Position numbers and translations under genes: made by a program. A stretch of DNA of 64,000 nt from an uncultured Methylocystaceae bacterium. Lineage in GTDB: Bacteria; Pseudomonadota; Alphaproteobacteria; Rhizobiales; Beijerinckiaceae. Below the pieces are notes generated by a model, which saw nothing but the letters and a program-made list of their open reading frames with translations, was not told where the DNA came from and did not search any database. Within the stretch, counting starts at the first letter, position 1. Every line of letters starts with the position of its first letter. Below are positions 55,019 through 62,260 of the stretch, in pieces. The stretch covers positions 248,001-312,000 of the forward strand of contig CALMZV010000027.1 in NCBI GenBank assembly GCA_937870755.1. Reading direction: 5' to 3'.

Positions 55019-55889
55019 GCCCGCTCCTTTCGTGTTCGCCCAGCCCCTCGACCAGATGGACCGCGCGCACCAGCCCCGAATGGCGCGCGACGAAGCCGAG
55101 AAACCGCAGGCGGTCGGGACCGGCCACCGTCCCCGACCACTCCCCCGCGCGGGTCTCGCGCAGGCCCCAGTCGTGCGCCGTGCGGGCGAAGCTGGGCTCG
55201 GCCCGCACCGTCTCCAGCCGCACCGAAAACACCGAGCCGAGCGCACCGGCGTCCGCCACCGTATCGTCGAGCGCCACGCGCCCGCGCTCCAGCTCCACGA
55301 CGCGATTGACCAGCGACGCGATCTCGTCGATGCGGTGGCTGGAGATGAGCATGGTCGTGTCGTCGGCGCGCGCGGCCAGGAGGTCGAAGAAAGCGCCCCG
55401 CGCGGCCGGATCGAGATTTGCGGCCGGCTCGTCGAGAATGAGCAGGCGCGTCGGCCGCCCGAGCGCGAGCGCGATGAGCAGTTTCTGCTTCATCCCCCCC
55501 GACAGCCGCACGAACGGCCGCTTGCGCACCCCATCGATGTCCAGACTGAGCCGCTCGGCGACCGCGCCGATGTCCCCGATGTCGGCGCCCGACACCTCCG
55601 CCACATAGCGGATGAGCGCGGCGACCGGCATTTCGAGGCGCGGCGCGATCTGCGGCACGAAGCCCACCAGCCGCAGCGCCTGCGTGCGTTCCGCACGCGG
55701 GTCGCGCCCGTCGATCCGCACGCTGCCCTCATAGGTATACTCACCGAGCAGGCAGCGAAAAAGCGTCGTCTTGCCCGCGCCGTTCGACCCGATGAGCGCG
55801 ATGCGCTGGCCAGCCGGAACCGTCAGGTCGACCGCGTCGAGGACGCGTCCACCTCCCAGCGATTTCGTCAGGCCCTTCAGCGCGATCAT
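54999..55889 (-). CDS. nosF: NosF, ABC ATPase for NosZ maturation
   Basis: 296 residues. Walker A GSNGAGKTT, signature LSGGMKQK, Walker B LLILDEP. Partner of NosY and NosD in periplasmic CuZ assembly. The C-terminal 80 residues beyond the ATPase core are typical of NosF. It lies 12 bases after nosH. Confidence 0.9.
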   Translation of the reverse strand: MIALKGLTKSLGGGRVLDAVDLTVPAGQRIALIGSNGAGKTTLFRCLLGEYTYEGSVRIDGRDPRAERTQALRLVGFVPQIAPRLEMPVAALIRYVAEVSGADIGDIGAVAERLSLDIDGVRKRPFVRLSGGMKQKLLIALALGRPTRLLILDEPAANLDPAARGAFFDLLAARADDTTMLISSHRIDEIASLVNRVVELERGRVALDDTVADAGALGSVFSVRLETVRAEPSFARTAHDWGLRETRAGEWSGTVAGPDRLRFLGFVARHSGLVRAVHLVEGLGEHERSGHGVAAT

Positions 55890-55901
55890 GCGTCCTCGAG
55901 T

Positions 55902-56981
55902 TCAGGCGACGGGCTCGGTCTTGGCGCCCGCCCGGCCGACCCCAACCTGCGGACCTTCCGGGGGCGGCGTCAAGGGCGGCGGCTCGACCGGCGGGCGGCG
56001 CGTGACGCCGGCGATGTCGAACGTCAGCGCGCCGGTGGGGCACGCGTCCAGACACATGGCGCAGCGCGTGCAATCGGGGCCGACGGGCGAACGCACTTCG
56101 GCCGCATAGCCGAGCTTGGTCATGTCCAGAACATGCGGCACCAGGCACACCTGGCGGCACTTGCCTTCGTGGAAACACTTCGTCCCGTCGTAGAGAATGC
56201 GCACCGGCGCGGCGACCCCCGCGAATCCGTAGGTGAGGCCGATGGGACACACGTAGCGGCACCAGAAGCGGCGCGACCAGAAGATTTCGACGAGCAACAG
56301 CAACAGCACCCAGATAAGGCCGACGGCCGTGCCGTAAGTGAGCGCGCGCGAAACGATGCCGACCGGCGAGATCGTCTCGAACAACGTATAGCCTGTTGCG
56401 AAGGCGAGCGCCGCGAACACCACGAACAGCGCCACCCGCAGCCGCCGGTCCAGCTCGTGATTTTTCACCAGCCTCTTGTCCGCGAGCTTCAGGTGCAGCA
56501 TTTCGGCGATTTCCGAAAGCAGGTGATACGGGCACACCCACGAACAGAAACTGCGTCCGCCGAACAACAGATAGAGCGCCAGCACCGTGGTCACGCCGAT
56601 CACGAGATTGAGCACCACGTGTTTGTGCGCGAGCATCAACTGCAGCGAGGAGTTCAGGTCCGCGAAATGGAAGCCGAACACGCGCGACGCGGTCAGAGCG
56701 CCTTCCACCAGTTGCAGATCCAGCCAGTAGGACAGAACGAACACGCCGTTGACCGCAATGATGGAGGCCCAGCGGCGGTTGCGCCATTTGTGCGAATGTC
56801 CTTCCTCGGCGCGTTCGGCCGCGATCGCCGCCTTGCGCCGTTTGCGCTCGGCCGGCGTCTTCTTGAACGCATGCAGCGCGCGCGAATCCTCCGTCATCTC
56901 CTCGGGTTCGGGCTTCGTCGGCTGACGGCCGAGCAGCATCGCCAGGCCGTTCAGCGTGCGCGAAAGAAAGCCGGGCTTCAT
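55902..56981 (-). CDS. nosH: NosH, NapH-like membrane iron-sulfur protein
   Basis: 359 residues. Charged cytoplasmic N-terminus, four membrane helices, cytoplasmic motifs FCSWVCP and FWCRYVCP of the NapH/NosR family, and at the C-terminus ferredoxin motifs CxxxxxCRQVC and CTRCAMCLDACP. It is thought to form a quinol dehydrogenase with NosG that passes electrons to periplasmic cytochromes c. The ATG overlaps the nosG stop (ATGA). A proline-rich tail follows the last cluster. Confidence 0.87.
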   Translation of the reverse strand: MKPGFLSRTLNGLAMLLGRQPTKPEPEEMTEDSRALHAFKKTPAERKRRKAAIAAERAEEGHSHKWRNRRWASIIAVNGVFVLSYWLDLQLVEGALTASRVFGFHFADLNSSLQLMLAHKHVVLNLVIGVTTVLALYLLFGGRSFCSWVCPYHLLSEIAEMLHLKLADKRLVKNHELDRRLRVALFVVFAALAFATGYTLFETISPVGIVSRALTYGTAVGLIWVLLLLLVEIFWSRRFWCRYVCPIGLTYGFAGVAAPVRILYDGTKCFHEGKCRQVCLVPHVLDMTKLGYAAEVRSPVGPDCTRCAMCLDACPTGALTFDIAGVTRRPPVEPPPLTPPPEGPQVGVGRAGAKTEPVA

Positions 56982-57772
56982 GAGCGACGCACTCCTTCCT
57001 CGCGACCGGTGGTCATGATCTCGACGCGGATCGCCGCCGGCTCCGCCGGGCACATCATCTCGCACACGCCGCAGCCGACGCAGGACTTGCGCACGACCGG
57101 CGTGCGCCGCTTGTCGGCGGGATCGTTCGTCAGCGGCTCCATGGCGATCGCGCCTTCGATCGGGCATTCGCGCACGCACAGATCGCAGCTGTCGAGATTG
57201 TATTCGTGTTTGGCGACCGGCTGCGGACGCCAGCGATCCACTTGCTCATAGCGCAACAAGCCGGGGAAAGCCGCGCCGCGCGCCGGGCCCTTCACGCCCT
57301 CCCCCTTGCGGGCCAGGCAGGCGTCCGGCGCGACCAGTTTGGCCACGCCCATGCGCACCTGCTCCTTCTTGTCGATCCCATGGCTGAGCGCGCCCGTGGG
57401 GCAGGCGAGAATGCATTGCGTGGCGTCGCAGGAAAAATCGCAGGCCTGCGCGCGGGCGTCGATATACGGCACGCCGTTGCCCACGCCCTCGTGCAGGTCG
57501 GCGAGATGGATCGCGCGAACGGGACATACCTGCACGCATTGCCCGCACTTGATGCAGGCGGCCAGGAATGCCTCCTCGTCGAGCGCGCCGGGCGGGCGCA
57601 GCCGCGGCGCTGCGTTGGCGAACTTGTGCTGAAAAAATCCCGCGAGCGCCGCGCAAACCATGGCGCCGCCGACCGCCGCCGAGCGCAGCAGCTTGCGCCG
57701 CTCCTCGCCCTGGCGCGAAAGCCGCTTGGGCTCGGGCGCCGCCTGGTCGTCCATCTGCGGTATCTCGTTCAT
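56978..57772 (-). CDS. nosG: NosG, NapG-like periplasmic ferredoxin
   Basis: 264 residues. RRKLLRSAAVGG near residue 25 fits a Tat signal, followed by four [4Fe-4S] motifs: CIKCGQCVQVCP, a CDFSC/CILACP group, CDLCVRECP and CVGCGVCEMMCP. It accepts electrons from the NosH/quinol site for the cytochromes that feed NosZ. nosG and nosH genes are typical of clade II nos clusters. Overlaps nosD at its start (ATGA). Confidence 0.87.
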   Translation of the reverse strand: MNEIPQMDDQAAPEPKRLSRQGEERRKLLRSAAVGGAMVCAALAGFFQHKFANAAPRLRPPGALDEEAFLAACIKCGQCVQVCPVRAIHLADLHEGVGNGVPYIDARAQACDFSCDATQCILACPTGALSHGIDKKEQVRMGVAKLVAPDACLARKGEGVKGPARGAAFPGLLRYEQVDRWRPQPVAKHEYNLDSCDLCVRECPIEGAIAMEPLTNDPADKRRTPVVRKSCVGCGVCEMMCPAEPAAIRVEIMTTGREEGVRRS

Positions 57773-59184
57773 GACCTCTTCTCCGCGCGGCGGGCGCCGA
57801 TGGCCTCTTCGCGCATTTCGAGCACGGGCTGCGCGTCGCGCACGATGAGGCGCGGCTCCGTCAGCGAGCCGAGCCGCTCGATGAAATCGATCATCTCCAG
57901 CGCCGGGGACGCGCGGAAGAATTGCGCGTCCGGCACGTCCATCCACAACCGATCCGCCCACGACCAGCTTTCGTAGGGCGTATCGCCCACGCCATCGCGA
58001 TTGCGGTCGAACCCCTGATAGTCGTCCCAGAGATTTCCAAGCCACTTGTTGCGCCTGGCCGAGCCGGAGCCGAGCACCGCGACATTGGCGTGATTGCCGC
58101 GAAAGGCGTTGCCCTCGAACGCATTGCCCTCCCAGTCGGAATGAAACACCACGGCCGCGCCATTATACGCGATCCGATTGGCGCGGAACACGTTCCATCC
58201 CTCCGGATCGTAGGGCGAGGCGTCCATGAACAGACCGCGCGCATTGCCGAACAGATCGTTGTTGGCGACCAGCGTGTTGGAGGATTCCTTGAACCCGATG
58301 CCGATGCCGGACGGCCCCTGGCTGTAGTGGATGACGTTGTCGGTGACCTCGTTGTCGTTGGCGTACATCAGAAACACGCCGACTGTGTTGGACAGGAAAC
58401 TGTTGCGCTCCAGCTTGTTCTTGTGCGCATACATCAGGTGGATGCCGTAGCGACTGTCCTCGATCCGGTTGCCGGACACGACATTGTCCGTTCCGTACCA
58501 GATCACCGTGTCGCGCGAATGGACGATGACATTGTCCTCGATCCGGTTGCCGTTCGAATACCACACGCGCACGGCGTCGCCGCGCAGCGCCTCGGGCAGA
58601 TCCTTCGAACCGATGCGGTTGCGCCGCATGATATTGCCGTTCGCCTGCCGAAGCTCGAACCCGAACAGGCAGTTCTCGATCACGTTGTCCTTCATGATCC
58701 CGTTGCGCCCGCGCAGACGCACGGCGCTGTCGGTCGTCTCATGCCTTTCGCCGGAATTGCGGAACGTGACGCCCATGATCGTCACGTCGTCGGCCTCCAC
58801 CGTCACGATCGAGCCGATCCCCCCGCCGTCGACCACCGTGCCCGCCACCCCCTCGATGCGCAGCGGCCGCGTGATCCTGCCCGGCGCCGCGTAGATCTTG
58901 GCTTCCAGCTTCAGCACGCCGCCCGTGGGCGTGGCGTCGATCAAAGGCTGCAGCGCGACCGCCCCGTCCGGAAAGCGGCGCAGGCCTTCCATTTCCTCTT
59001 CCGAACGCGGATCAGGAGACGGCAACGAATGGTTGGCGAAGCCCGCGTCGCGCGTGAGGTCGACCACGGCCTGCGTCTGGGCATAGCGAACGACCGCTGT
59101 CGCCACCAGCCCCAGCACGCACGCGCCGAGCGTGGCGCCGAGCGCGGCCTTCGTCCAGCGCGCGAGCTGGTAGCGGCCGATCAT
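57769..59184 (-). CDS. nosD: NosD, periplasmic copper-site assembly protein
   Basis: 471 residues. An N-terminal hydrophobic segment (about 12-32) for export, then a parallel beta-helix of repeated N-x-I-x-x-N turns (for example NVIENC, NRIEDS, NVIHYS). NosD binds NosF/NosY and delivers sulfur or copper species to NosZ. Length is slightly above the 430-450 usual. It begins seven bases after the NosB-like gene. Confidence 0.9.
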   Translation of the reverse strand: MIGRYQLARWTKAALGATLGACVLGLVATAVVRYAQTQAVVDLTRDAGFANHSLPSPDPRSEEEMEGLRRFPDGAVALQPLIDATPTGGVLKLEAKIYAAPGRITRPLRIEGVAGTVVDGGGIGSIVTVEADDVTIMGVTFRNSGERHETTDSAVRLRGRNGIMKDNVIENCLFGFELRQANGNIMRRNRIGSKDLPEALRGDAVRVWYSNGNRIEDNVIVHSRDTVIWYGTDNVVSGNRIEDSRYGIHLMYAHKNKLERNSFLSNTVGVFLMYANDNEVTDNVIHYSQGPSGIGIGFKESSNTLVANNDLFGNARGLFMDASPYDPEGWNVFRANRIAYNGAAVVFHSDWEGNAFEGNAFRGNHANVAVLGSGSARRNKWLGNLWDDYQGFDRNRDGVGDTPYESWSWADRLWMDVPDAQFFRASPALEMIDFIERLGSLTEPRLIVRDAQPVLEMREEAIGARRAEKRS

Positions 59185-59190
59185 GTCACA

Positions 59191-60387
59191 CTAATCCTTC
59201 GCGTCGTCCGGCAGCGAGCGGCGCAACAGAATCGCGACCGCCATCGCGAGCCCGACGACGCACATGAACGCAAACCCGAGATGCGGGTAGGAATGGGTCG
59301 AGAATTGGGCGACCTTGCCGTCGCCGAACACCGTCGGCATGAACGGCTTGAGCGTGAAGGCGCCCATCGCGTTGAGACTGTGCCCGTACCACCAGAGCCA
59401 GCCGGAATATTCGATGACGAAAGCGACCGGCAGGATGAGCGGCGCGAGCGCCAGCGCATAGAACAGCGGCGAACGCGGACGGCTGGCGATCCACAGGAAA
59501 CCCAGCATCGCAACCAGAACGGCGCCGTAAACCACATAGAGCACCGTGCGCATGATAGCGACGAGGCGCTGGTTCTTCGCCGGTTCCTTGAACCAGCGGC
59601 CAAGGCTCTCCTCGTAGTGCCACGACATGACATCGATGCCGCGGCCCGACCATTTGGGCGCCGGTTCGGTCAGACTGACCGGCGCCTTCTGATCGTGGAC
59701 GGTCTTCAGCACCTCGATCAGCTGCTCCTTCGAGGCGCCGGCCGCCGCCTTCGGCGCGCGCCCGTCGCCGATGCCGCTCTTGGCCAGCGATTCCTTCAAC
59801 TGCTTGACGATCGGATGCAGGCTCTCGTCCTTCGACTCGTCCTCCGAACGGCCGAGACTGTCGACCAGCCCCAGGATCCAGCCCTTGCCCAGATAGGAAA
59901 CCCCGTTCGGCGCGAACAGCGCCATCGACATCCAGACCGCGATCGCCGCAAAGCCCAGCCCCATCGCCGCCAGCCGCAGTCGCGTTCCCGGCACGGCGAA
60001 CCCGACGATCAGCACGCCGAGGAAGGCGAACAGGAACGGCGATGTCAGCTTTTCGACCGGCCCGCCCGAAGCGATCGGATACATGCCGACGAAATGGTTG
60101 ATCGTGTCCATCTCGTGCACGCAGTCGAGCGCCTCCTTCTCCAACACCTCGGCCGAATGCCGCAACTGACAGCCATTGGCGACGCGGTCGACATGGAAGT
60201 GGATCCGCACGCCGTCCGGGAACGTTTGCGCCGGATAGTTCGGCGCCTTGAGCGAAACCCACCAGGCAGGCGAGACGAATGCGCCGCCAAGCGCCAGCAG
60301 CGCCACGAGCGCGAACAGGCGGAACAGTACCGCCGCCCTGGTGACGCCCGGCCGCGCGGGCGCGGAAGGGGAGGCTGGAGAGTTCAT
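59191..60387 (-). CDS. nosB: NosB-like polytopic membrane protein
   Basis: 398 residues with about six membrane helices (near 18-40, 118-138, 141-161, 279-300, 305-330, 370-392) and a large soluble loop between helices 3 and 4. Two cysteines (in NGCQLRH and LDCVHE) lie in the first periplasmic-side loop. I do not recognise a characterised domain; the position immediately before nosD, as nosB in Wolinella-type clusters, suggests NosB, which is needed for clade II N2O respiration by unknown means. ATG 60387 has GGAG at good distance; an upstream TTG is less likely. Confidence 0.6.
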   Translation of the reverse strand: MNSPASPSAPARPGVTRAAVLFRLFALVALLALGGAFVSPAWWVSLKAPNYPAQTFPDGVRIHFHVDRVANGCQLRHSAEVLEKEALDCVHEMDTINHFVGMYPIASGGPVEKLTSPFLFAFLGVLIVGFAVPGTRLRLAAMGLGFAAIAVWMSMALFAPNGVSYLGKGWILGLVDSLGRSEDESKDESLHPIVKQLKESLAKSGIGDGRAPKAAAGASKEQLIEVLKTVHDQKAPVSLTEPAPKWSGRGIDVMSWHYEESLGRWFKEPAKNQRLVAIMRTVLYVVYGAVLVAMLGFLWIASRPRSPLFYALALAPLILPVAFVIEYSGWLWWYGHSLNAMGAFTLKPFMPTVFGDGKVAQFSTHSYPHLGFAFMCVVGLAMAVAILLRRSLPDDAKD

Positions 60388-60511
60388 CGCTCGTTGCTCC
60401 TGCAAATCGAAAGGTCCGTCCGAGGCGCCGGCTCGCGGCGGGCGTGGCGCGCACCATCGCCCCGCAAAATACAGTGCGGTTGGCGCGCGCGCATTCGGTT
60501 TCGTCGAAGGC

Positions 60512-60559
60512 CCCGCCCGTGGCGGGACGCGGCGACGAAGGCCACGGCCCTCGTCGCCG
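60512..60559 (-). promoter_or_regulatory. Tandem strong hairpins between cytochrome c and nosB genes
   Basis: CGGCGACGA (60530-60538) pairs with TCGTCGCCG (60551-60559), with a further GGCC pair in its loop; next to it CCCGCC-CGT-GGCGGG (60512-60526). They lie just after the cytochrome gene's stop, in a 178-base gap with no T run. Likely an mRNA-stabilising or processing element separating the abundant nosZ-cytochrome message from the assembly genes. Confidence 0.55.
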
Positions 60560-60565
60560 GGTCGA

Positions 60566-61327
60566 TCACTTGAAGTCCGGGTTCTTCCAGCCCTTCGGCG
60601 CGACCATGTCGGCCGGCGGCTTCAGGCGCGACACATAGTCGAGCACCGCCATCGTGTCGCGGTCGGAGAAGTTCTTGATCTGCTCCACCATGTCCGGGTT
60701 GGAGTTGCGGCGTTTGCCTTCCTTAATCCAGCGATACTGGCGCAACAGATATTCGTAGTGCTGCGCCTGAATGCGCGGATAGTACTTGTCGGCGTCGCCC
60801 TTGCCGTCCTCGCCGTGGCAGCGCACGCAGTTGTCGGCGTAGAGCTTCTTGCCGTGTTCGAGATCCGTGCCCGGCCCCACGCCGTTCTCGGGGCTCATCT
60901 TCAGCAAGGCGATGTATTCCGAAACGTCGGCGATCGCCTGCGTGCCGCCGATCTCGGACGGCAGGGCGAACGGATACATCGTCGGGTTGTCGCGGTGGCC
61001 GTCGCGAATGTCGGCGAGCTGCTTGATGATGACGGTGCGGTGCTGACCCGCGACCTGCGGGAACGTGCCGTCCGGCAGGCCCCAGCCTTCCGGCATGTGG
61101 CAGGCCGTGCAGACTTCGTACACTTCGCGCCCGTTGTCCTTGTTGGGCTTGAGCGTCAGCGCTTCCTCGCGCTCGCCGCCCTTGCTCATCCACTCTTTCT
61201 TCAGCTTGTTTTCTTCGAAGGTCTTCTGGTCGACCGCGCCTTGACCGGCCGGGCCCGCGGCATAGGCCGCGCCGCTCGCCACAATGACTGCGGCGCCGAC
61301 AAGACGAAGGGACGGAAACTTGGCCAT
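60566..61327 (-). CDS. Diheme cytochrome c (nos electron donor)
   Basis: 253 residues. Signal peptide (cut near AYA at 23), then two heme sites, C73TACH77 and C167VRCH171, each in a cytochrome c-like domain; many lysines suggest docking to NosZ. Placed second after nosZ, it probably carries electrons from NosGH or a bc1 complex to the CuA site. Wolinella NosC1/NosC2 have one heme each, so this is a different cytochrome type in the same place. Confidence 0.88.
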   Translation of the reverse strand: MAKFPSLRLVGAAVIVASGAAYAAGPAGQGAVDQKTFEENKLKKEWMSKGGEREEALTLKPNKDNGREVYEVCTACHMPEGWGLPDGTFPQVAGQHRTVIIKQLADIRDGHRDNPTMYPFALPSEIGGTQAIADVSEYIALLKMSPENGVGPGTDLEHGKKLYADNCVRCHGEDGKGDADKYYPRIQAQHYEYLLRQYRWIKEGKRRNSNPDMVEQIKNFSDRDTMAVLDYVSRLKPPADMVAPKGWKNPDFK

Positions 61328-61358
61328 GTTCGAACTCCATCGAATGTTTTGGCGCCTG

Positions 61359-61376
61359 CGCTTCGTATCAGAAGCG
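61359..61376 (-). promoter_or_regulatory. Hairpin between the two cytochrome c genes
   Basis: CGCTTC-GTATCA-GAAGCG, flanked by GGCGCC/GGCGCC segments that can extend the stem after a small bulge. No T run. Third of a series of intercistronic stems in the proximal nos operon. Confidence 0.4.
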
Positions 61377-61440
61377 GCGCCGACTGCTTGACTGATGCGT
61401 CTGCCGCGCGTCCGCGCCCGCAAACGCCGCGGCAAGCGCC

Positions 61441-62130
61441 CTATTTCGCGGGGCGCTCGATCTGCGACAGGTAATCGGCGATCAGGCCGACCTTCTCGTC
61501 ATCGAGTTTCTTGCTGAAGGGAACCATCGATTTCGACGCGCCGTTCTGGCGCACGCCATCGCGGATTTCAATCATCTGGAGCGCGAGATAGTCGCGCTTC
61601 ATTCCCCCGATGATCGGATAGACCCCGGTCGGCTTCAGCCCGTCCGGACCGTGGCATGTCTGGCAGCCGCCCTTGGTGTAGGCCTCCTTGCCGGCGGCCA
61701 GCCGCGCGGCGTCCGGCGCTGGGTTGAGCGCACGCGGCTTGGGCGCCGGCAACGCGGCGAGATAGTCGGCGATCGCCTGGCGCTCCTGCGCGTTCGCCAG
61801 ATGCATGACGTCCTTCATGCCCTGCGTGCGCGGATAGCCACGATCGTCCTTGCCCGAGAGGCGCTTTCCGTCGGCGATGTCGTTCATCTGCTGCAACAGG
61901 TATTTGGCGTTCTGGCCCGCGAGTTCCGGATAGTTCTGGATCGCGCGGCTGCCGTCCTTGCCGTGGCAGGCGATGCAGGTCTTGGTGCGGAACAGCGCCT
62001 TTCCGTCCGGCGCGCCGCTCGCTTGCGCCGCGTCGGGTTTGGGCGCATCGGCAGGCGCAGCGCCCTGCGCAAGAGCCGGGCCCGCGCCCAGCGCCAAAAC
62101 GAGAACCAATCCAGCAACGGCGCCACGCAT
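61441..62130 (-). CDS. Diheme cytochrome c (c4-like, nos electron donor)
   Basis: 229 residues. Start set at ATG 62130 because GGAG lies seven bases before it; the ATG at 62136 would abut the ribosome site. Signal peptide (cut after ALA near 21), then C52IACH56 and C156QTCH160 in two similar halves, as in cytochromes c4. First gene after nosZ, so the most direct candidate donor to its CuA centre. Confidence 0.88.
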   Translation of the reverse strand: MRGAVAGLVLVLALGAGPALAQGAAPADAPKPDAAQASGAPDGKALFRTKTCIACHGKDGSRAIQNYPELAGQNAKYLLQQMNDIADGKRLSGKDDRGYPRTQGMKDVMHLANAQERQAIADYLAALPAPKPRALNPAPDAARLAAGKEAYTKGGCQTCHGPDGLKPTGVYPIIGGMKRDYLALQMIEIRDGVRQNGASKSMVPFSKKLDDEKVGLIADYLSQIERPAK

Positions 62131-62193
62131 CTTCATCTCCGGTTTGCAGACGGCCATGTGGCCGCTTGATCGTTCCACCCGTGAGGCGGATGA

Positions 62194-62216
62194 GGCGGGG
62201 CGACAAGCGCCCCGCC
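62194..62216 (-). promoter_or_regulatory. Hairpin downstream of nosZ
   Basis: Nine-base perfect arms GGCGGGGCG and CGCCCCGCC around ACAAG, 45 bases or less after the nosZ stop in minus-strand direction, without T run. It fits partial termination or 3'-end protection giving more nosZ than downstream message. Confidence 0.6.
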
Positions 62217-62260
62217 CCCTTGTCGTTCGAACAACGCGTTCGCTGGCGCAGCCTTGCGGC

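Noticed and set aside
57922-60573. Long plus-strand open frame opposite nosD and the NosB-like gene
   Set aside because: Antisense shadow; the minus-strand genes show clear domains, ribosome sites and overlaps.
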